Shown piece by piece: positions 1 to 8,477 of a stretch of 64,000 nt of DNA. Positions within the stretch are counted from its first letter, which is position 1. Each line of letters starts with the position of its first letter. Source of the DNA: Streptomyces fungicidicus (GTDB lineage: Bacteria; Actinomycetota; Actinomycetes; Streptomycetales; Streptomycetaceae). Made by a program: the position numbers and the translations under genes. The notes under the pieces are model-generated. The model saw nothing but the letters and a program-made list of their open reading frames with translations, searched no databases and was not told where the DNA came from. The stretch is taken from NCBI RefSeq assembly GCF_003665435.1, contig NZ_CP023407.1, positions 1,364,001-1,428,000 of the forward strand, written 5' to 3'.

Positions 1-594
1 GGCGGAGTCGTAGTCGATCCCGGCGTCCTGCAGGGCGGTGCGCACGGCGACCAGGTCGGTGGCCTCGCTCAGCACCTCGAAGTTCTCGCCGAGGTCGTTG
101 ACCTCCTCGGCGCCCGCGTCCAGCACGGCGGTGAGGACGTCGTCCTCGCTCAGCTCGCCCTTGGGGACGATCACCACGCCCTTGCGGTGGAACAGGTAGG
201 ACACCGAACCCGGGTCGGCCATGGAACCGCCGTTGCGGGTCATCGCGACGCGCACGTCCGAGGCGGCACGGTTGCGGTTGTCGGTGAGGCACTCGATGAG
301 CACCGCGACACCGTTGGGACCGTAGCCCTCGTACATGATCGTCTCGTAGTCGGCGCCACCGGCCTCGAGACCGCCACCGCGCTTGATGGCGGAGTCGATG
401 TTCTTGTTCGGCACCGACTGCTTCTTGGCCTTCTGGACGGCGTCGTAGAGGGTCGGGTTGCCCTCCAGGTCGACACCGCCCATACGCGCGGCGACCTCGA
501 TGTTCTTGATCAGCTTCGCGAAGAGCTTGCCGCGCTTGGCATCGATCACGGCCTTCTTGTGCTTCGTCGTGGCCCATTTAGAGTGGCCGGACAT
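1..594 (-). CDS. yebC: YebC/PmpR family DNA-binding protein, C-terminus cut by window edge
   Basis: The protein opens [15 protein letters not shown], the hallmark N-terminus of the YebC/PmpR family (transcriptional regulators, some recently tied to translation of proline-rich stretches). About 198 residues are visible of a family length near 250, so the last part lies left of the window. Internal family motifs are visible, including the [14 protein letters not shown] stretch near residue 125. It follows pdxT after about 50 bases on the same strand, so it probably belongs to the pdxS-pdxT-yebC transcription unit. Start chosen at the ATG that gives the canonical MSGHSKW. Family assignment is secure; the exact regulatory target is unknown. 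Confidence 0.95.
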   Translation of the reverse strand, partial: MSGHSKWATTKHKKAVIDAKRGKLFAKLIKNIEVAARMGGVDLEGNPTLYDAVQKAKKQSVPNKNIDSAIKRGGGLEAGGADYETIMYEGYGPNGVAVLIECLTDNRNRAASDVRVAMTRNGGSMADPGSVSYLFHRKGVVIVPKGELSEDDVLTAVLDAGAEEVNDLGENFEVLSEATDLVAVRTALQDAGIDYDSA

Positions 595-642
595 CTGCCT
601 GTCTCCTTCGCGTAACCCATCTCTGCAACGAACGCAGGAATC

Positions 643-1251
643 CTACAAGGACTCGGCCGTCCGGTTCGCGCGTGTCATGTCGACGAACAGGGCGTGCACG
701 CGGTGGTCGCCGGTCAGTTCCGGGTGGAACGACGTGGCCAGCGCGTTGCCCTGGCGGACCGCCACGATGTGTCCGCCGTGCTCGGCGAGCACCTCGGCCC
801 GGGCGCCCACGGACTCCACCCAGGGAGCGCGGATGAAGACGCCCTCCACCGGGTCGCCGGCGACGCCCGCGACGTCGACCGCCGCCTCGAAGGACTCGTT
901 CTGCCGTCCGAAGGCGTTGCGGCGCACGATCATGTCGATGCCTCCGACGGTCTCCTGGCCCGAGCGCGGGTCGAGGATCTTGTCGGCCAGCATGATCATG
1001 CCAGCGCAGGTGCCGTAGACGGGCATGCCGTCGCGCACCCGTGCGCGCAGGGGCTCCATCAGGCCGAACAGGACGGCCAGCTTGGAGATCGTGGTGGACT
1101 CGCCGCCGGGGATGACCAGGCCGTCGACCTCGGCGAGCTCCCCGGGACGCCTGACCTCCCTGGCCGTTGCGCCGGCCGCGGCCAGGGCGACGAGGTGCTC
1201 CCGCACGTCGCCCTGGAGGGCCAGGACGCCGACGACCGGTGCGTCGCTCAT
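643..1251 (-). CDS. pdxT: Pyridoxal 5'-phosphate synthase glutaminase subunit PdxT
   Basis: PdxT hydrolyses glutamine and channels ammonia to PdxS in the DXP-independent pyridoxal 5'-phosphate pathway. The 202-residue protein has the class I glutaminase features: an N-terminal [13 protein letters not shown], the GGEST oxyanion motif near residue 50, the nucleophile Cys in [10 protein letters not shown], and the His-Glu pair in [13 protein letters not shown] near the C-terminus. I chose the ATG at 1251 ([14 protein letters not shown]) over an in-frame ATG nine codons upstream, because the upstream one lies inside the end of pdxS. It starts seven bases after the pdxS stop, so the two subunits are almost certainly co-transcribed and translationally coupled. 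Confidence 0.96.
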   Translation of the reverse strand: MSDAPVVGVLALQGDVREHLVALAAAGATAREVRRPGELAEVDGLVIPGGESTTISKLAVLFGLMEPLRARVRDGMPVYGTCAGMIMLADKILDPRSGQETVGGIDMIVRRNAFGRQNESFEAAVDVAGVAGDPVEGVFIRAPWVESVGARAEVLAEHGGHIVAVRQGNALATSFHPELTGDHRVHALFVDMTRANRTAESL

Positions 1252-1258
1252 CGGCGGA

Positions 1259-2170
1259 CTACCAGCCGCGGTTGGCATAGCGCTCGGCCTCGGGGAGGGT
1301 GTCGCAGTTGATGCCGACCATGGCCTCGCCCAGGTTGCGCGACGCGTCCGCGATGATCTTCGGGTCGTCGTAGAAGGTGGTCGCCTTGACGATGGCGGCG
1401 GCGCGCTTGGCCGGGTCGCCGGACTTGAAGATGCCGGAGCCGACGAAGACGCCCTCGGCGCCGAGCTGGCGCATCAGCGCGGCGTCGGCCGGGGTGGCGA
1501 CACCGCCGGCGGAGAAGAGGACCACGGGGAGCTTGCCCAGCGCGGCGACCTCCTTGACCAGCTCGTACGGGGCGCGCAGCTCCTTGGCGGCGGCGTACAG
1601 CTCATTGTTGTCGTAGCCGCGCAGCCGGGCGATCTCGTTCTTGATCTGCCGCAGGTGGCGGACGGCCTCGACGACGTTGCCGGTGCCGGCCTCGCCCTTG
1701 GAGCGGATCATCGCGGCGCCCTCGGCGATGCGGCGCAGGGCCTCGCCCAGGTTGGTGGCACCGCAGACGAAGGGGGTGGTGAACGCCCACTTGTCGGAGT
1801 GGTTGACCTCGTCGGCGGGGGTGAGGACCTCGGACTCGTCGATGTAGTCGACGCCGAGCGACTGCAGCACCTGGGCCTCGACGAAGTGGCCGATGCGGGA
1901 CTTGGCCATCACGGGGATGGAGACCGCCCCGATGATGCCCTCGATCATGTCCGGGTCGGACATCCGGGCCACGCCGCCGTCCTTGCGGATGTCGGCGGGG
2001 ACCCGCTCCAGCGCCATGACGGCGACGGCGCCGGCGTCCTCGGCGATCTTGGCCTGGTCCGGCGTGACGACGTCCATGATCACGCCGCCCTTGAGCTGCT
2101 CGGCCATGCCGCGCTTCACGCGGGCGGTGCCGGTTTCGGGACCCTGGTTTTCGGAGAGCGTGCTGGACAC
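1259..2170 (-). CDS. pdxS: Pyridoxal 5'-phosphate synthase lyase subunit PdxS
   Basis: PdxS builds pyridoxal 5'-phosphate from ribose 5-phosphate, glyceraldehyde 3-phosphate and ammonia delivered by PdxT. The 303-residue (beta/alpha)8 protein is highly typical, with [17 protein letters not shown] near the N-terminus, the ADPDMI-like [11 protein letters not shown] segment, and [27 protein letters not shown] (the phosphate-binding end) near residue 220. The GTG at 2170 gives VSSTLSENQ and is preceded by GTGAGG as ribosome-binding site. Reading further upstream would add about 170 low-similarity residues, which is not normal for the family. First gene of the pdxS-pdxT-yebC unit. Confidence 0.96.
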   Translation of the reverse strand: MSSTLSENQGPETGTARVKRGMAEQLKGGVIMDVVTPDQAKIAEDAGAVAVMALERVPADIRKDGGVARMSDPDMIEGIIGAVSIPVMAKSRIGHFVEAQVLQSLGVDYIDESEVLTPADEVNHSDKWAFTTPFVCGATNLGEALRRIAEGAAMIRSKGEAGTGNVVEAVRHLRQIKNEIARLRGYDNNELYAAAKELRAPYELVKEVAALGKLPVVLFSAGGVATPADAALMRQLGAEGVFVGSGIFKSGDPAKRAAAIVKATTFYDDPKIIADASRNLGEAMVGINCDTLPEAERYANRGW

Positions 2171-2318
2171 GGATGACCTCACTGACGGGAAAAGGGGGGT
2201 TCTGCAGCACTGAGGAAACGTGAACGGAGCAGTCCACAGCAAGGGCCAATGGGAAGCCGGTGGATCGTTTTCGGTCGGGGGCGGTCCTGCGGCGGGGCCG
2301 GGCGGCCGGATCCCGCCG

Positions 2319-2870
2319 TTACGCGGCCCGCTCGCCCAGGGCGGCCGGCGGCTCGTCGTCCATCTCGACGGCCATCGGGAACGGCGCGTGTCCGGCCAGC
2401 CGGAACCAGCGCACCTTGCGGTGGCGGCGCAGCGCCCGCGCGGCGCGGACGGCGTCGTTGTGGAAGCGCCGGGCCATCGGGACCCTGCGCACCGCCTCGC
2501 CGAGTTCCAGGGCCGTCTCCTCTCCCCCGGGCGCCTCCTTGACCGCGTCCACCTGCGGCGCGTCGGCGAACACCGCGCGCAGGGCCTGGCTGAGCTCGCT
2601 CTCGGCGACCTCGCGCTGCTCCTCGACCGCCTGCCGTGCGGCGTGCGCCGCCTCGTAGAGCACGATCGAGGCGGCGGGGTCGAGCACACCCGAGGTGGCC
2701 AGTTCCTGTGCCACGGAGGCGCGGCGCAGCAGTTGCGCGTCGAGCGCGGCCCGGGTGGCGTCGATACGGGTGTGCAGCCGGTCCAGCCGCCCCGCCGTCC
2801 AGCTCAGGTAGAGGCCGACGGCGACGAGGACGACGAGGATCCAGATGAGGGTTGCGGTCACGGGCGGCAA
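2319..2870 (-). CDS. LemA-like single-pass membrane protein
   Basis: A 183-residue protein with one N-terminal membrane segment (about residues 5-25) followed by a helical segment, [31 protein letters not shown]. That resembles the start of the LemA fold (membrane anchor followed by a long helix bundle facing outward). The rest is Ala/Glu/Arg-rich helix with no catalytic motif. It sits 148 bases upstream of pdxS and 108 bases downstream of the mannosyltransferase gene on the same strand, and could be read as the tail of the phosphatidylinositol-mannoside operon. Function is unknown; the LemA resemblance is by pattern only. Confidence 0.75.
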   Translation of the reverse strand: MPPVTATLIWILVVLVAVGLYLSWTAGRLDRLHTRIDATRAALDAQLLRRASVAQELATSGVLDPAASIVLYEAAHAARQAVEEQREVAESELSQALRAVFADAPQVDAVKEAPGGEETALELGEAVRRVPMARRFHNDAVRAARALRRHRKVRWFRLAGHAPFPMAVEMDDEPPAALGERAA

Positions 2871-2978
2871 GGCTACCGGGACGTCCGCCGGGGCCGGCCG
2901 CCGTCACCGGGGGCCGGCCTCGCCCGGGACCTCGCCGCGCCCGGTCACCGGGCCGGCGGCGCCGGCCCGGGACGCCCG

Positions 2979-4148
2979 TCAGCCCTGGTCGCGCGCCAGT
3001 CCGAAGCGTGCCCGCAGTCCCGTCGCGCGGTCGTCCGTCGCCACCGCCGCCGCGCCCGCCGTCACCGTCTCGTAGACCGACAGGATGTCCGCCCCGACCG
3101 TCGACCAGTCGAAGCGGCGGACGTGGGCGCTGCCGCGCTCGCGCAGCTCCGCGCGGCGCTCCGGGTCCGCCATGAGCCGTACGGCCGCGTCGGCGAGGGC
3201 GTCCGCGTCCTCGTTGGCGAACAGCTCGCCCGCCGCCCCCTGGTCGAGGACCTGGGCGAACGCGTCCAGGTCGGAGGCGAGCACCGGGGCGCCCGCCGAC
3301 ATGGCCTCGACGAGGATGATGCCGAAGCTCTCGCCGCCGGTGTTGGGCGCCACGTACAGGTCGACGCTGCGCAGGAAACGGGCCTTGTCCTCGTCGCTGA
3401 CCATGCCGAGGAACTCCACGCGCGGGCGCAGCTCCCGGGGCAGCGACTCGACCGCCTCCTTCTCGTCGCCGCGGCCGGCCACCAGCAGCCGGGTCGCCGG
3501 GCGGGCGGCGAGGATCTTCGGCAGGGCCCGCATCAGCACCGGCAGGCCCTTGCGGGGCTCGTCGATCCGCCCGATGAAGCCGATGGTGTCGCCCTGCCAC
3601 TCCGGTCTGGGCTCGGCCTCGGCGAAGAAGTCGACGTCGACGCCGTTGGGGATGACCACCGCGTCCCCGCCCAGGTGCTCGACGAGGGTGCGGCGGGCGT
3701 ACTCGCTCACCGCGATCCGCGCGCTGATCTTCTCCAGGGCGGCCTGGAGGATCGCGTACGCGGCGATCATCGCGCGGGAGCGCGGGTTGGAGGTGTGGAA
3801 GGTGGCCACGATCGGCCCCTCGGCCGCCCAGCAGGTCAGCAGGCCGAGCGAGGGCGAGGTCGGCTCGTGGATGTGGACGACGTCGAAGGCGCCCTCGTGC
3901 AGCCAGCGCCGGACCCGCGCGGCGGACAGGAAGCCGAAGTTGAGCCGGGCCACCGAGCCGTTGTACGGCACCGGCACCGCGCGGCCCGCCGAGACCACGT
4001 ACGGCGGCAGCGGGGTGTCGTCGTCGGCCGGGGCGAGGACGGACACCTCGTGACCGAGCCGGATGAAGTACTCCGCCAGGTCACGGATGTGGAACTGGAC
4101 GCCGCCCGGTACGTCCCAGGAGTACGGGCAGACGATGCCGATCCTCAC
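2979..4148 (-). CDS. pimA: GT4 glycosyltransferase, probable phosphatidylinositol alpha-mannosyltransferase (PimA-like)
   Basis: A GT-B, family GT4 glycosyltransferase of 389 residues. It has the N-terminal donor/acceptor loop GIVCPYSWDVPGGVQFHI, the HIHEP segment, and the C-terminal NTGGESFGIILVEAM motif (E-x7-E, nucleotide-sugar binding). These match mycobacterial PimA, which transfers mannose from GDP-mannose to phosphatidylinositol on the inner leaflet. The order PI-phosphate synthase, acyltransferase, this gene supports the role. The GTG at 4148 overlaps the acyltransferase stop by four bases (GTGA), which fixes the start. Specificity is inferred from context and motif. Confidence 0.9.
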   Translation of the reverse strand: MRIGIVCPYSWDVPGGVQFHIRDLAEYFIRLGHEVSVLAPADDDTPLPPYVVSAGRAVPVPYNGSVARLNFGFLSAARVRRWLHEGAFDVVHIHEPTSPSLGLLTCWAAEGPIVATFHTSNPRSRAMIAAYAILQAALEKISARIAVSEYARRTLVEHLGGDAVVIPNGVDVDFFAEAEPRPEWQGDTIGFIGRIDEPRKGLPVLMRALPKILAARPATRLLVAGRGDEKEAVESLPRELRPRVEFLGMVSDEDKARFLRSVDLYVAPNTGGESFGIILVEAMSAGAPVLASDLDAFAQVLDQGAAGELFANEDADALADAAVRLMADPERRAELRERGSAHVRRFDWSTVGADILSVYETVTAGAAAVATDDRATGLRARFGLARDQG

Positions 4149-5086
4149 GAGGTCCCCTTCTGATCCTTCTCGGGGGCCGTCACCGGGTCCCGCGCGGGGT
4201 CGAGGTCCCTCAGCCACAAGCGCTGCAGCATGTGCCAGTCCTCCGGATGGTCGGCGATCCCCGTGGCGAAGGCGTCGGCCAGCGCCTGTGTCATGACAGA
4301 CGTCTTCTCAGGGCGCGTACCTGACGCGGGGACCTCGACCGGCGGATGCACTCTGCCGCGCATCACGGGCGAGTCGTCGTACCAGAGGGTCACCGGCAGC
4401 AGGCGGGCGCCGGTCTGCTGGGCCAGCAGGGCGGGTCCGGCCGGCATCCGGGCGGTCTCGCCGAAGAAGCCGACCTCGACGCCGGAGGCGGACAGGTCGC
4501 GGTCGGCGACCAGGCAGACCAGTCCGCCGTCGCGCAGCCGCCGGGCCAGTGTGCCGAAGGCGGAGCCGCCGCTGTGCGGGAGCACCTCCATGCCGAGGCC
4601 CTCCCGGTAGGCGACGAACCGGTCGTACAGCGTCTCCGGCTTCAGCCGCTCGGCGACCGTGGTGAACGGTATGCCCAGCTTGGTGGTGACCCAGGCCCCG
4701 GCGAGGTCCCAGTTGGCCAGGTGCGGCAGTGCCAGGATGACGCCCTTGCCCGCCGCCATCCCGTCGGTCAGATGGTGCAGGTCCTTGGGGTCGAAGCCGC
4801 TCGCCACCCGCTCGGCGCTCCAGGCGGGCAGCCGGAAGGACTCCATCCAGTACCGCAGATACGACCGCATGCCCGCGCGGGACAGCTCCGCCAGCCGTTC
4901 CGGGCCCGCGTCGGGCACGACGCGGGCATAGTTGCTCTCCAGCCTGAGCACGCCCTTGCCGCGCTGCTTCCACGCGAGGTCGGCGATGCTCCGGCCGAGA
5001 CGGACGGCGACGGGTTCGGGCAGCTTCTTGACGGTGCCCCAGCCCGCGCCGTAGAGGGTGTCGGTCAGCCGCTCCCGGGCGCTCAC
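4145..5086 (-). CDS. Lysophospholipid-type acyltransferase, probable phosphatidylinositol mannoside acyltransferase
   Basis: A 313-residue member of the lipid A lauroyl-acyltransferase (HtrB/LpxL) superfamily, with the catalytic H-x4-D motif seen in LPHLANWDLAG around residue 130 and the conserved LVADRDLSASGVEV block near residue 195. In actinobacteria this family acylates the mannose of phosphatidylinositol mannosides. It is sandwiched between the PI-phosphate synthase and PimA-like genes with four-base GTGA overlaps on both sides, so the three products are made in a coupled fashion. The GTG at 5086 is chosen because of that overlap. Acyl chain and acceptor are inferred from context. Confidence 0.9.
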   Translation of the reverse strand: MSARERLTDTLYGAGWGTVKKLPEPVAVRLGRSIADLAWKQRGKGVLRLESNYARVVPDAGPERLAELSRAGMRSYLRYWMESFRLPAWSAERVASGFDPKDLHHLTDGMAAGKGVILALPHLANWDLAGAWVTTKLGIPFTTVAERLKPETLYDRFVAYREGLGMEVLPHSGGSAFGTLARRLRDGGLVCLVADRDLSASGVEVGFFGETARMPAGPALLAQQTGARLLPVTLWYDDSPVMRGRVHPPVEVPASGTRPEKTSVMTQALADAFATGIADHPEDWHMLQRLWLRDLDPARDPVTAPEKDQKGTS

Positions 5087-5754
5087 TTCGCGGCCTCGCT
5101 CCCCCGGGTGTCCTGCCGCTCGGCGGCCTCGGCCTCGGCGGACTCCCGGCGCACGGTGACGACCCGCTGGATCAGCGTGACCAGGCTGCCGACGGCGACG
5201 ATCCACAGCGCGACGGGCAGCAGGTACTGGATGCCGGGCACGCCGAACGCGTGCAGACCCGCGAGACCGGCCGCGACCAGCGAGATCACCAGCCGCTCGG
5301 CCCGCTCGACCAGTCCGTTCACGGCGACCGGCAGACCGATCGACTCACCGCGCGCCTTGGTGTACGACACCACCTGGCCGCTGGCCAGGCAGAAGATCGA
5401 CACCGCGCACAGGGCGATGTCGTCACCGCCCCCGGCGTACCAGAGGGCGAAGCCGCCGAAGATCGCGCCGTCGGCGACCCGGTCCAGTGTGGAGTCCAGG
5501 AAGGCGCCCCAGCGGCTGGAGCGGCCCAGCTGGCGCGCCATGTTGCCGTCGACGAGGTCGGAGAACACGAACAGCGTGATGACGACCGTGCCCCAGAAGA
5601 ACTCGCCCACGGGGTAGAAGACCAGCGCGCCCGCGACCACTCCGGCGGTGCCGATGAGCGTGACCGTGTCGGGGCTGACCCCCCGCCGGATGAGAAACGC
5701 GGCGAACGGTGTGAGGACACGCGTGAAGAATGCACGCGCGTACTTGTTCAGCAT
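5083..5754 (-). CDS. pgsA: CDP-alcohol phosphatidyltransferase, phosphatidylinositol phosphate synthase
   Basis: A 223-residue membrane enzyme with the complete CDP-alcohol phosphotransferase signature D-x2-D-G-x2-A-R-x8-G-x3-D-x3-D: DLVDGNMAR, then GAFLDSTLD around residues 65-90. About six membrane segments are visible. In actinobacteria the enzyme in this operon position makes phosphatidylinositol phosphate from CDP-diacylglycerol and inositol 1-phosphate, the precursor of phosphatidylinositol mannosides. It is the first gene of the leftward three-gene operon and lies 284 bases from the divergent EF-G-like gene, so that gap must hold both promoters. ATG at 5754 gives the conserved MLNKYARAFF start. 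Confidence 0.92.
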   Translation of the reverse strand: MLNKYARAFFTRVLTPFAAFLIRRGVSPDTVTLIGTAGVVAGALVFYPVGEFFWGTVVITLFVFSDLVDGNMARQLGRSSRWGAFLDSTLDRVADGAIFGGFALWYAGGGDDIALCAVSIFCLASGQVVSYTKARGESIGLPVAVNGLVERAERLVISLVAAGLAGLHAFGVPGIQYLLPVALWIVAVGSLVTLIQRVVTVRRESAEAEAAERQDTRGSEAAK

Positions 5755-6038
5755 GGCCTTCCCGAGGGTCGGTGGGCCGCGCGGCCCCACTGGCCACCGG
5801 CGGGCACAATCGTAGCCACGCGCGCGCGTGGGCGGTGGCGGGGCACCCGGGCGCCCGCTCCGGGACGGGGTCCGTACCGGAGACCCGGAGGCGGGCGGCG
5901 GGATCGTGTCCCTCGTATGGACGCGCCGTGACGGGAGTGGAAAGCTCGAAGGACCGCGGGCGTCGCCGGAGCCGCACCGCACGCGGATTCCGCGGGTCCG
6001 CGCCCACAGTGACCTCACCGTGCACGGGAGGCAGGATC

Positions 6039-8237
6039 ATGGGCGACAAGGCGCACACACACCCCGGGGCCGCCGGCAGGGCGCGGGCGGCCGACCATCC
6101 CACGTCCGTACGGAATGTGGTGCTGGTCGGCCACTCCGGATCGGGCAAGACGACGCTGGTGGAAGCCCTCGCGCTGACCGCGGGGGCGGTGAACCGGGCG
6201 GGCCGCGTGGAGGACGGCGGCACCGTCTCCGACTACGACGACATCGAGCACCGGCAGCAGCGTTCCGTACAGCTCTCCCTGGTGCCGGTGGAATGGGACG
6301 GCATCAAGGTCAACCTGCTGGACACCCCCGGATACGCCGACTTCGTCGGGGAGCTCAGGGCCGGTCTGCGCGCCGCGGACGCGGCCCTCTTCGTCGTCTC
6401 GGCCTCGGACGGCGTGGACGGCTCGACCCGCATGGTGTGGGACGAGTGCGCGGCCGTCGGCATGCCGCGCGCCATCGTCGTCACACACCTCGAGGCGGCC
6501 CGCGCGGACTTCGACGAGATGACCCGGATCTGCGCCGAGACCTTCGGCGGCGACGACCCCGACGCCGTGCTGCCGCTGTACCTGCCGCTGCACGGCCCCG
6601 AAGGACCCGACGGGCACGCGCCCGTGACGGGGCTGACCGGACTGCTGTCGCGCAAGCTCTTCGACTACTCCACCGGCGAGCGCAAGGAGTCCGAGCCCGG
6701 CGAGGAGCAGCGGCCGCTGATCGAGGAGGCCCGCGGCCGGCTCATCGAGGGGATCATCGCCGAGAGCGAGGACGAGACCCTCATGGACCGCTATCTCGGC
6801 GGCGAGGACGTCGACGTCAAGACGCTGATCCAGGACGCGGAACGGGCGGTCGCCCGCGGGGTGTTCTTCCCCGTCCTGGCCGCCGCCCCCGCCGCCGACG
6901 GCGCCCGGCAGGGCCTCGGCACCGTGGAACTGCTGGACTTGATCACCGGCGGCTTCCCGACCCCGCTGGAACACGGCACCCCGAGCGTCACCACCCCGGA
7001 GGGCAGGCCGCGCGAGCTCAGGCCCTGCGACCCCGACGCCCCGCTGGTCGTGGAGGTCGTGAAGACCTCGTCCGACCCCTACGTGGGCCGGATCTCCCTC
7101 ATCCGGGTGTTCTCCGGCACCCTGCGGGCCGACCAGACCGTCCACGTCTCCGGACACGGGCTGGCCGACCGGGGACACGAGGACCACGACGTCGACGAGC
7201 GGATCGGCGCGCTGTCCACCCCGTTCGGCAAGCAGCAGCGGCCCGTCCCGCACGTCGTCGCGGGCGACCTGGCGTGCGTGGCGAAGCTCGGCCGCGCGGA
7301 GACCGGCGACACCCTGTCCGCCAAGGACGACCCGCTGCTCATGGAGCCCTGGGAGATGCCCGACCCGCTGCTCCCGCTGGCCATCCGGGCCCACAGCAAA
7401 CCGGACGAGGACAAGCTCTCCCAGGGCCTGTCCCGGCTGGTGGCGGAGGACCCGACGATGCGGCTGGAGCAGAACCAGGACACCCACCAGGTGGTGCTCT
7501 GGTGCCTGGGCGAGGCGCACGCGGACGTGGCCCTGGAGCGGCTGCGCAGCCGCTACGGCGTCCAGGTCGACGTCGTCCCGCACCGGGTGCCGCTCAGGGA
7601 GACCTTCGGCGGCAAGGCCGCCGGGCGCGGCCGGCACGTCAAACAGTCCGGCGGGCACGGGCAGTTCGCCATCTGCGAGATCGAGGTGGAACCGCTGCCG
7701 AACGGCTCGGGCATCGAGTTCGTCGACAAGGTGGTCGGCGGCGCCGTGCCCCGGCAGTTCGTCCCGTCCGTGGAGAAGGGGGTACGGGCCCAGGCGGTCA
7801 AGGGGGTCGCCGCGGGGCATCCGCTGATCGACGTGCGGGTGACGCTCCTCGACGGCAAGGCGCACTCGGTCGACTCCTCCGACGCCGCGTTCCAGACGGC
7901 CGGCGCGCTGGCCCTGCGGGAGGCGGCCGCGGACGCGACGATCCATCTGCTGGAGCCGGTGGCCGAGGTGAGCGTCCTGGTCGGGGACGACTACGTGGGC
8001 ACCGTGATGAGCGACCTGTCGGGCCGGCGCGGCCGGGTGCTCGGCACCGAGCAGTCGGCCGGCGGACGCACCCTCATCAAGGCCGAGGTCCCCGAGATCG
8101 AGATCGGCCGGTACTCCATCGACCTGCGCTCCCTCTCGCACGGCACCGCCCGCTTCAGCCGCCGCTACGCACGGCACGAACCCATGCCGCCGCAGGTGGC
8201 GCAGCGGGTCACCGAGGAGGCGCGTGCCGCCTCCTGA
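6039..8237 (+). CDS. Elongation factor G-like GTPase (EF-G2 type)
   Basis: A 732-residue translation-factor GTPase with EF-G domain order. G1 is GHSGSGKTTLVEA (about residue 33), G3 is DTPGYADF, and the elongation domains II-V follow to a C-terminus rich in SLSHGTARF. The usual G4 motif NKxD reads THLE here, as in the EF-G2 paralogues of actinobacteria, so nucleotide specificity or turnover may differ from true EF-G. It is a stand-alone gene, not in an rpsL-rpsG-fusA-tuf operon, which argues against canonical fusA. ATG at 6039 follows GGGAGGCAGG. The in-frame region upstream is non-conserved. Confidence 0.9.
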   Translation: MGDKAHTHPGAAGRARAADHPTSVRNVVLVGHSGSGKTTLVEALALTAGAVNRAGRVEDGGTVSDYDDIEHRQQRSVQLSLVPVEWDGIKVNLLDTPGYADFVGELRAGLRAADAALFVVSASDGVDGSTRMVWDECAAVGMPRAIVVTHLEAARADFDEMTRICAETFGGDDPDAVLPLYLPLHGPEGPDGHAPVTGLTGLLSRKLFDYSTGERKESEPGEEQRPLIEEARGRLIEGIIAESEDETLMDRYLGGEDVDVKTLIQDAERAVARGVFFPVLAAAPAADGARQGLGTVELLDLITGGFPTPLEHGTPSVTTPEGRPRELRPCDPDAPLVVEVVKTSSDPYVGRISLIRVFSGTLRADQTVHVSGHGLADRGHEDHDVDERIGALSTPFGKQQRPVPHVVAGDLACVAKLGRAETGDTLSAKDDPLLMEPWEMPDPLLPLAIRAHSKPDEDKLSQGLSRLVAEDPTMRLEQNQDTHQVVLWCLGEAHADVALERLRSRYGVQVDVVPHRVPLRETFGGKAAGRGRHVKQSGGHGQFAICEIEVEPLPNGSGIEFVDKVVGGAVPRQFVPSVEKGVRAQAVKGVAAGHPLIDVRVTLLDGKAHSVDSSDAAFQTAGALALREAAADATIHLLEPVAEVSVLVGDDYVGTVMSDLSGRRGRVLGTEQSAGGRTLIKAEVPEIEIGRYSIDLRSLSHGTARFSRRYARHEPMPPQVAQRVTEEARAAS

Positions 8238-8244
8238 CCGGCGC

Positions 8245-8277
8245 CGGGCGCCCCCGGGGAGACCCGGCGGGCGCCCG
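8245..8277 (+). terminator. Strong hairpin after the EF-G-like gene
   Basis: Arms at 8245-8258 and 8263-8277 pair over 14 bases with one bulged C around a GAGA tetraloop, eight bases after the stop codon. There is no T-run, as is common for Streptomyces terminators. Confidence 0.7.
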
Positions 8278-8347
8278 CGCACGCGCCTCGTACGCGCCTC
8301 CACAGCGCCTCGTGCCGGGGCGCCTTCGGGCGGGCTCACCCGGTGCC

Positions 8348-8369
8348 GCGGACGGCTTGGGCCGTCCGC
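8348..8369. terminator. Second hairpin upstream of the membrane protein gene
   Basis: A perfect nine-base stem (8348-8356 with 8361-8369) around TTGG, in the 240-base gap between the EF-G-like and membrane protein genes. It may be a second terminator or a leader structure; the direction is not decided by the sequence. Confidence 0.4.
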
Positions 8370-8477
8370 AGACGCGGGGCAGTGGCTGCGGATACCCTGA
8401 AGACCTGATCAACAGGTGTGCGCAGCACGGAAGTCGGGAAGGCCGCAAGACGACAGTCGCGGCGATCGGGGGCGGGA

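Noticed and set aside
5730..6038. N-terminal extension of the EF-G-like protein
   Set aside because: The extra 103 codons are non-conserved and lie in the divergent promoter gap; the ATG at 6039 has a good ribosome-binding site.
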